NCBI GenBank assembly: GCA_034421575.1
Contig: DAOUKG010000003.1
Span: 1 to 64,000 of the forward strand
Source of the DNA: VXLM01 sp034421575
Lineage (GTDB): Bacteria; Chloroflexota; Dehalococcoidia; Lucifugimonadales; VXLM01
Direction: 5' to 3'
DNA: 64,000 nt
The notes beneath the pieces are model-generated. The model was given only the letters and a program-made list of their open reading frames with translations, did not search any database and was not told where the DNA came from. Made by a program: the position numbers and the translations under genes. Numbering within the stretch: position 1 is the first letter of the stretch; each line of letters starts with the position of its first letter. Shown in pieces: positions 59,202 to 64,000 of this stretch.

Positions 59202-59577
59202 CTCGGCCACTCCCTCCGGTCTCTCCCCTGTTGGGGGCTGACAGGGGTAGGTAAAATGGGATTGCAGCTATGGTCCGGCCACCACAACTCTGTCATTCCG
59301 AGCGCAGCGAGGAATCTAAAATCCATAACCGCAAGACCGGACAGCCGGTGCTGTGCTTCTATCGTGCCCAAGAGCGAAAACAGTAACTGTTCAGACTTCG
59401 TGAGAACGCCCGAAACCAACCACCGTCATTCCCGCGAAAGCGGGAATCCAGTCCCCTCTCCCGCGAACGGGAGAGGGCTAGAGCCTGCCCCGCACTCCGA
59501 TACGGGGGTGAGGGTGTTCCTTTCGTGGTAGGCCCAGACCCAATTAAACAAGCAGTCTTGCGACACCGGAGCCCCTC
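59202..59577. repeat. gap with a truncated family A and a family B end
   Basis: CTGACAGGGGTAGGTA at 59238-59253 starts a family A copy that matches copy 2 to 'GAGCGAAAACAG' (59372-59383). There the family B end GTAACTGTTCAGACTTCGTG (59383 on) begins, so B seems to have inserted into or replaced the right half of A. Then CATTCCCGCGAAAGCGGGAA and CTCTCCCGCGAACGGGAGAG modules. Confidence 0.65.
59238..59383. mobile_element. MITE-like element, family A, truncated copy 3
   Basis: The left 146 bp, closely similar to 42683-42829, with no right inverted end. Confidence 0.7.
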
Positions 59578-60333
59578 ATGCCCACAATAGACGGCGAACT
59601 CACCGGCAATGTGGCCCTCATCACCGGCGCTGGTCGTGGAATCGGCAGGGCCATCGCAACTGGCTATGCGGCCGCAGGCGCCGTCGTATGCTGCGTCGCT
59701 CGCACCCAGTCCGAAATCGAGCGCACCGTCGCTGAGATAAGGCAAAACGGCGGGACCGCCATCTCTGTCCAGGCCGACGTCACCGACTACAACTCCGTCG
59801 TCCATGCTTTCGATACCGCAGCCGGCGAACTCGGCGGAATCGACATCGTCGTCATCAACGCCGGCGGCAACTACGACGAAAGCCCCGACATCGAGAGTGG
59901 CAGCCCCGAGGAGTGGGCGCACACCGTTCAGGTCAACCTCATCGGCTCCTACCACACCGCCCACGCGGCAATACCCCACCTCAAAAAGCGTGGGGCCGGC
60001 AAGATCATCGCCATCGGCTCCGGTATCGGCCATCGCGGCAGACCCGGCGAGTCGGCCTATGCGTCCGCGAAAGCCGGGCTCTCCATGCTGATGCACGTCC
60101 TCGCCCAGGAGGTGTGGCAGCACAACATCAGCGTCAACGAGATCATCCCCGGCCCAGTCCTCACCGAGCGCGTCGCGCGGACATTCGCTGACCGACCGGA
60201 CTCGGTCTTCCAGATCGACAGCGAATGGATCAAGACTCCCGAAGACGTCGTGCCCCTTGCCCTCTTCCTCGCCACCCAGCCCGACAAAGGCCCTACCGGC
60301 CAGACCTACAGCCTCATGCGCCGCGATCCGTGA
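59578..60333 (+). CDS. SDR family oxidoreductase
   Basis: A 251-residue classical short-chain dehydrogenase. Cofactor loop ITGAGRGIG, NAGG, catalytic Ser in IAIGSGIGHRG and Tyr-Lys in YASAKAGLSMLMH. CVARTQ suggests NADP(H). CACCGGAGCCCCTC precedes the ATG. 3-Oxoacyl-ACP reductase-like, but isolated from fatty-acid genes, so substrate is open. Confidence 0.9.
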   Translation: MPTIDGELTGNVALITGAGRGIGRAIATGYAAAGAVVCCVARTQSEIERTVAEIRQNGGTAISVQADVTDYNSVVHAFDTAAGELGGIDIVVINAGGNYDESPDIESGSPEEWAHTVQVNLIGSYHTAHAAIPHLKKRGAGKIIAIGSGIGHRGRPGESAYASAKAGLSMLMHVLAQEVWQHNISVNEIIPGPVLTERVARTFADRPDSVFQIDSEWIKTPEDVVPLALFLATQPDKGPTGQTYSLMRRDP

Positions 60334-60435
60334 ACGCCCGGTTCCGTTCGGCAACAGGGTCACCAGACTTGACAAAATCAAGAGCTTTCAGCTTGAGATT
60401 CAGGCTGAAAGTGTAGAATCAAGTTTGACTGGGCG

Positions 60436-61560
60436 CTACCCGTCGCCTGGCTCTGATGAGATGTCCGCCGGGTGTTCACTCCGCTCCCATTCTCGGCCCA
60501 CGTATCGCAGAACGTGATATACGGCTGCGGTAAGAGGAGCCGCCACCAGTGCTCCCAGCAACCCGAAGAACAGCGTGAAAACGGCCATGGCCAACACCAG
60601 CGCCATGGGATTCAATCCCAAAGCTCTCCCCTGGAGCCTGGGCTGCACTACGGTAGTCTGCACCACTTGAACAATGAGGAAGACGCCCAGCGCCAGCGGC
60701 AACTTTGATATGTCAGTCAGCACCAGCAGGATGCTTGTCAGTATGACGAAGATCGTGGTCCCAATGACCGGCAGCAGCTCCGAGAGCACACCGAGTAAAC
60801 CCAACGCCATAGCCAGTGGTATCCCCAGCACCGAATAGGCGAGGAAGATGACGACGCCCACGATTGCACCGAGCAGAAGCTGAATCCTGAAATAGGCGAC
60901 GATGACCTGACCGGCGATCCGGATCATTTCCGGCAAGTCCTCTTGCAGCGGCCCCGGTATCAGCCTCCGGCTGCTGTCGGAGAGAGCTGACGGCGCACGG
61001 AGCATCTGGAAAATCGTAACCGGAGCGGCTACGAGCGTTATGAATTGGGCGATGTTGCTTTGGACCGCGCTGAGGATCTTGCCCACTGCATTGGTCGCGG
61101 CTTCCAGAATCGAGTCGTACATTTTCGCCACTTGCGGATCAACTGCCTCCTGGATGGTGAGGGGCGCTCGTTCGCGGTAGAAGCGTTCGAGCTTGACCCA
61201 CTCTTCACTGGCCTCCGCCACCAGGACGGGCATCGTTTCAGCAAGGGTGTACACCCCGTCCACCAGCGCCCACACGGTTATCGCGAAAACTCCGAGGACG
61301 ATCATGACCGCCAGAGCGGCGACGGCGATGGCGATGATCACACTGCTGGGGCCGGGCCAGCGGCGAGCCGGCGCCGTCCGCTCTGCGGCCCGCACCAGGG
61401 GCATGAGCGAGTATGCGGTCAGTCCGCTTATCACCAGGGGCAGAAGAATCAGCAACAATTGCCAAGCGGCCAGCAGCAGCCCGATGGCGACGGCAACTGA
61501 TGCCAGAAGCCTTATGCGCCGCCGAGCGAGAGGGGAGAGATTACTCAGTTGCTCGAGCAT
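60436..61560 (-). CDS. AI-2E family transporter (PerM/YdiK-like)
   Basis: A 374-residue integral membrane protein with about eight helices. Two N-terminal helices are followed by an external helical region (EEWVKLERFYRERAPLTIQEA), and the C-terminal block GILSELLP-type (LLGVLSELLPVIGTTIFVILT) with FLIVQVVQTTVVQPRLQG is the family signature. The family includes exporters of varied cargo; the AI-2 link is not general. ATG at 61560 is chosen; a GTG 30 codons upstream would add a Cys-rich unrelated stretch. Confidence 0.88.
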   Translation of the reverse strand: MLEQLSNLSPLARRRIRLLASVAVAIGLLLAAWQLLLILLPLVISGLTAYSLMPLVRAAERTAPARRWPGPSSVIIAIAVAALAVMIVLGVFAITVWALVDGVYTLAETMPVLVAEASEEWVKLERFYRERAPLTIQEAVDPQVAKMYDSILEAATNAVGKILSAVQSNIAQFITLVAAPVTIFQMLRAPSALSDSSRRLIPGPLQEDLPEMIRIAGQVIVAYFRIQLLLGAIVGVVIFLAYSVLGIPLAMALGLLGVLSELLPVIGTTIFVILTSILLVLTDISKLPLALGVFLIVQVVQTTVVQPRLQGRALGLNPMALVLAMAVFTLFFGLLGALVAAPLTAAVYHVLRYVGREWERSEHPADISSEPGDG

Positions 61561-61667
61561 CGGTTTCCAACAGTCCCTGACTACGTCCGCCGCAGGAATC
61601 CTCTGAACGGGTTTGCCTGCACATTCATTTGAGGTTGCGCAAGGCCCCACGATCCGCGGCGCCGGAC

Positions 61668-61910
61668 TTACTTCTTCGGCGACTTCTGGTTCTTCCGTCT
61701 AAGCGCAGTTGCCGCCCGGTGTGTCGGAATAGGGCCCATGTCCGCTATCTGTAACCGAGCGTCTAGCGCCGGCTTCTGCCGCATGATGGTAACCCATTCG
61801 GCGTCGAGGCTCAATCACCTCCTCGTAGCTCGACAACGGCCAAGCCATCATATACCGTTTGACGACGGAAGTGGCGATAAGACCAACTAGGCGTAGACCA
61901 ACGAGGGTGT
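61668..61910 (-). pseudogene. possible frameshifted gene remnant
   Basis: The last 47 codons read plausible protein ending in LRRKNQKSPKK before TAA at 61668-61670. The preceding part (TSVVKRYMMAWPLSSYEEVIE) continues in a neighbouring frame, so one frameshift near 61810-61815 would join them. Upstream it is cut off by a 'GTTCACCCTGAGCCTGTCGA' repeat. Family unknown. Confidence 0.25.
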
Positions 61911-62526
61911 CTAAAAAGGATCCCGTTCACCCTGAGCCTGTCGAAGGGTGGCAACCCCGTTCATGGTTCGACTAGCTCACCACGAACGCTCTGGACTGGA
62001 CTACATTCTCGATATCCCTGGGCAGGGCGAAGGCCGTCTTCTCCTCCATCTGGTTCGCCTGGGCCTCGGCTGGTTCCCGCAACTCCCGGTTCTCTTCCTC
62101 CAACTCCGCCATGCGCTTGCCCGGCGCCTCAACCGGCCTCGCCGTCTCCACACTGTCGTTTGCCTGGTATCTCGCGTATCGCTGGGTGGCCGCAAGCACC
62201 TGGTTCTCAGCCGTCGGGGGTTGGCGATGCACCGGTCCATGGCGCAACCGGCACGGCAGGCAAAGGAGAAGCCCGATTGCCGAGTCCTCAAAATCAGCCC
62301 GCTCCACTCCCAGACGCCCGAACCACCCCAACCGTCATTCCCGCAAAGGAACGTCACCCCGTACCACGATACGGGGCGGGAATCCAGAAGCGACTAATCA
62401 GAACGGGTACTCTTGTCAACGCTCGGTACTAGACAGAAACAAGTTCGATTCCCAACGCCGATTTGCTATTCAGCCAGCCTGAGAGATATCGTAGATAGGT
62501 CAGTCACCACAACAGAGCGCACCCCG
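61911..62526. other. gap with repeats and a possible coiled-coil fragment
   Basis: Holds 'GTTCACCCTGAGCCTGTCGA' (about 61925-61948) and the composite 'GCAAAGGAACGTCACCCC...GATACGGGGCGGGAATCC' (about 62338-62385). A minus-strand frame at 61972-62331 contains AELEEENRELREPAEAQANQ, a short coiled coil in an otherwise random sequence; it may be a gene fragment. Confidence 0.35.
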
Positions 62527-62770
62527 ATGACCGAAGTAGGAATAACCGAACTAAAGACGCGGACAAGCGACATCATCCGCAGAGTCCGTTACGCTAACGA
62601 GACCTTCGTCGTGACGTATCGTGGAAGGCCCGTAGCTAAACTCGAACCTCTAGAAGACACGGAGACGCATCTCGCCCGCGACCTCTCCATTCTTGAAGAG
62701 TGGACCGCATCGCCGATTGGCCCAAGGGACTTTCGGCTGTCGACGCTGTAAAGGCAGACCGGCGAGAGTT
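62527..62770 (+). pseudogene. frameshifted vapB-type antitoxin copy
   Basis: MTEVGITELKTRTSDIIRRV...LEPLEDTE matches the intact antitoxin at 63013. The frame then ends early at 62751 (RDFRLSTL). Shifting frame near 62705-62715 restores WPKGLSAVDAV...DRREL and stop, the same ending as the intact copy. It also lacks a stretch in the middle. A loss-of-function copy. Confidence 0.75.
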
Positions 62771-62774
62771 GTAG

Positions 62775-62799
62775 ATGTACGTTGTCAACGCGATACGCC
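62775..62799 (+). pseudogene. vapC fragment interrupted by a family B element
   Basis: After the broken antitoxin the sequence reads ATG and MYVVNAIRR, like MYVVDASVW of the intact toxin, and is cut at 62800 by GTAACTGTTC of an inverted-repeat element. The rest of the toxin gene is missing. Confidence 0.7.
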
Positions 62800-62939
62800 G
62801 TAACTGTTCATACTTCGTGAGAGCACTCAACGCACACAGCCCACCGTCATTCCGGCGAAGGAACGTCACCCCGTACCACGATACGGGGCCGGAATCCAGA
62901 GGGGCGGGGAGGTTCACCTCTCCAAGACTGAACACTCAC
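62800..62939. mobile_element. MITE-like element, family B, short copy
   Basis: About 140 bp. The left end GTAACTGTTCATACTTCGTG matches the complete copy; the right end is CTCTCCAAGACTGAACACTC, a degenerate partner. The inside is the 'GGCGAAGGAACGTCACCCC...GGGGCCGGAATCC' composite, not the GAGACGTCTC core, so inner parts vary. Confidence 0.65.
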
Positions 62940-62949
62940 GCCGAGGGGC

Positions 62950-62995
62950 TTGCAGTTTGGGATGGGCTGCTGTATGATATGGTCACATAAGTGAC
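62950..62995 (+). promoter_or_regulatory. promoter and operator of vapBC
   Basis: TTGCAG (62950-62955), 17-base spacer, TATGAT (62973-62978), then palindrome GTCAC-ATAA-GTGAC (62982-62995) over the predicted start. AGGAG at 63001-63005 serves vapB. The site lies only 10 bases right of the family B element. Confidence 0.6.
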
Positions 62996-63012
62996 TACAT
63001 AGGAGATATCCC

Positions 63013-63276
63013 ATGACCGAAGTAGGGATACGTGAACTGAAAACGCAGGCCAGCGACATCATCCGCCGTGTCCGAGATACGAACGAGACCTTCGTCGTGA
63101 CGTATCGTGGACAGCCCGTGGCCAGGCTCGAACCGCTGGAGGATCCCGAAGAGAAGAGATACCGAGCGCGGGAAGTCCTTGCCGAGATGGACAGAATCGC
63201 CGAGAGCGTAACCAAGTATTGGCCAAGCGGTGTCTCGGCCGTCGATGCCGTCGCGGAAGACCGGCGAGAGTTGTAG
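63013..63276 (+). CDS. vapB: VapB/Phd-type antitoxin
   Basis: An 87-residue Phd/YefM-fold antitoxin (EVGIRELKTQASDIIRRVRDTNETFVVTYRGQPVARLEPLE) with an acidic toxin-neutralising tail. AGGAGATATCCC before the ATG. Its stop TAG abuts the ATG of vapC. It likely represses at the palindrome upstream. Confidence 0.92.
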   Translation: MTEVGIRELKTQASDIIRRVRDTNETFVVTYRGQPVARLEPLEDPEEKRYRAREVLAEMDRIAESVTKYWPSGVSAVDAVAEDRREL

Positions 63277-63690
63277 ATGTACGTCGTCGATGCGAGCGTA
63301 TGGGTCAGCTACTTTATGCAGACGGAAGAGACCCACTCAGCAAGCCGTGATTGGGTCTCTCAGCAAACGGACGCTGGCACTCCGATTCTTGGGCCCAGCC
63401 ACGTCTTGGCGGAGATTTCCGGGGCCGTTTCCCGTCGCACGGGAAGGGAAGAGTTGGGCCGAGTGTCTTCTACCGTCATCAGTCGGCTGCCCGACTTTCA
63501 GCTAATTCCTATTGAGCGGGAATTGGCCGATGTCAGCGCTTCTGTCGCGGCGGGTATGAAGCTCAGAGGCGCGGATGCCGTATACGTCGCCTTGGCGTTG
63601 CTCATGAATGCCCCCCTCGTCACATGGGACAGCGAGCAGCTAACACGCGCAGCCCTCATCATCGAGACCCTCTCGCCAGCGCCCGCCTAG
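63277..63690 (+). CDS. vapC: VapC-type PIN-domain toxin
   Basis: A 137-residue PIN ribonuclease. Acidic metal ligands are Asp5 in VVDASVWV, Glu in VLAEISGAV, Asp in RGADAVYVALA and Asp in VTWDSEQL. VapC toxins cut tRNA or rRNA; the target is unknown. It starts directly at the vapB stop. Confidence 0.93.
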   Translation: MYVVDASVWVSYFMQTEETHSASRDWVSQQTDAGTPILGPSHVLAEISGAVSRRTGREELGRVSSTVISRLPDFQLIPIERELADVSASVAAGMKLRGADAVYVALALLMNAPLVTWDSEQLTRAALIIETLSPAPA

Positions 63691-63696
63691 CCAGCC

Positions 63697-64000
63697 TCAT
63701 CCATTCCGCCCCCATAACGGATGCCGGAACGTCGGATTGGCCGTCCTGTGCCTCGACGATCCGCGCACACGCGAAACCGCCGGTGCGTCGTCCTCGAGTT
63801 CCGGCGGTGCTATGTGCTGCCGCCTCTCCGGACGGCTGTCCGACAGGGTGTTGAGGTGTCGCGCGAGGTCTTCCAGGCTCGCGAGGTTATGGACCGGCAT
63901 CAGATCGTCGATATACGGCATCGCCGCCCTCATGCCGCGCGTCAGCGGCTCGTAGTTCGCGGACCCCGCGAGAGGGTTGAGCCATATCAGCCGGTGGCTG
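63697..64000 (-). CDS. C-terminal end of a CoxE-like VWA domain protein (partial)
   Basis: The frame enters from beyond the window and reads SHRLIWLNPLAGSANYEPLTRGMRAAMPYIDDLMPVHNLASLEDLARHL (given as a description of 63780-63999), the conserved end of VWA proteins encoded with MoxR-type ATPases in CO-dehydrogenase and related clusters. The last 35 residues before the stop at 63697 are unlike the family and may be an extension. The start and most of the protein lie outside. Confidence 0.7.
   Translation of the reverse strand, partial: SHRLIWLNPLAGSANYEPLTRGMRAAMPYIDDLMPVHNLASLEDLARHLNTLSDSRPERRQHIAPPELEDDAPAVSRVRGSSRHRTANPTFRHPLWGRNG

Noticed and set aside
61972..62331. Minus-strand frame with a short coiled-coil segment, considered as a transposase fragment
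   Set aside because: Only about 25 residues look protein-like; no DDE or helix-turn-helix motif, so it is mentioned in the gap description only.

Overview
The window is a GC-rich bacterial chromosome segment with tightly packed, often overlapping housekeeping genes (ispD-ispF-cysS, a suf operon, mfd, amtB-glnB, prfA-prmC, ftsY, tRNA-Pro). Between them lie gene-poor gaps full of short palindromic repeats. The gene mix (SufU-type scaffolds with an IscR-like Rrf2 regulator, class-I dehydrogenases, SDRs, Gfo/Idh proteins, a methylmalonyl-CoA mutase large subunit, nitrile hydratase, many small toxin-antitoxin pairs) and the dense dispersed repeats suggest an uncultured Chloroflexota, perhaps a marine or sponge-associated Dehalococcoidia/SAR202-type lineage. 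That placement is inference from gene content; no rRNA gene is present.

Layout. 0.2-2.7 kb: MEP-pathway ispD-ispF followed by cysS, each overlapping the next by 4 bases. 3.0-9.8 kb (minus strand): suf iron-sulfur operon in the order sufB, DUF1643 gene, sufC, sufD, sufU1, rrf2, sufS, sufU2, behind two tandem copies of one promoter and an inverted-repeat operator. 10.2-21.8 kb: metabolic accessory genes (amidohydrolase, larB, a TPP enzyme, a beta-propeller glycosidase-like protein, a lactonase-like protein, an alpha/beta hydrolase, a GPP34 protein, a methyltransferase, a class IV aminotransferase) and a two-gene nitrile hydratase whose alpha subunit has a His-Asp tail. 22.3-28.1 kb: mfd with an unusual repeat-derived linker, then amtB and a PII gene. 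28.7-42.6 kb: enoyl-CoA hydratase-like, Gfo/Idh, P-loop protein plus aldo/keto reductase, tRNA-Pro(GGG) with a DUF3800 gene beside it, mutase large subunit, two related membrane-anchored proteins, an alcohol dehydrogenase, an SDR and a second beta-propeller protein.

43-46.3 kb: DUF4268 protein, a small unknown gene, prmC and prfA. 47.0-50.8 kb: a dense toxin-antitoxin island with three HicAB-type pairs, one BrnTA pair and one HigBA-type pair. Several of these promoters sit on palindromes, and their spacing predicts leaderless mRNAs. 50.9-61.6 kb: Yip1 protein, ftsY, small regulators, a lipoprotein, a four-gene ABC-2 export cluster, an SDR and an AI-2E family permease. 61.6-64.0 kb: gene remnants, a broken vapBC copy interrupted by a small inverted-repeat element, an intact vapBC, and the 3' end of a CoxE-like VWA gene running off the window.

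The less ordinary content is mostly in the gaps. There are two families of small inverted-repeat (MITE-like) elements, a mosaic of hairpin modules (one type appears to have been captured in frame inside mfd), and 10-bp-phased triple repeats in two distant gaps.
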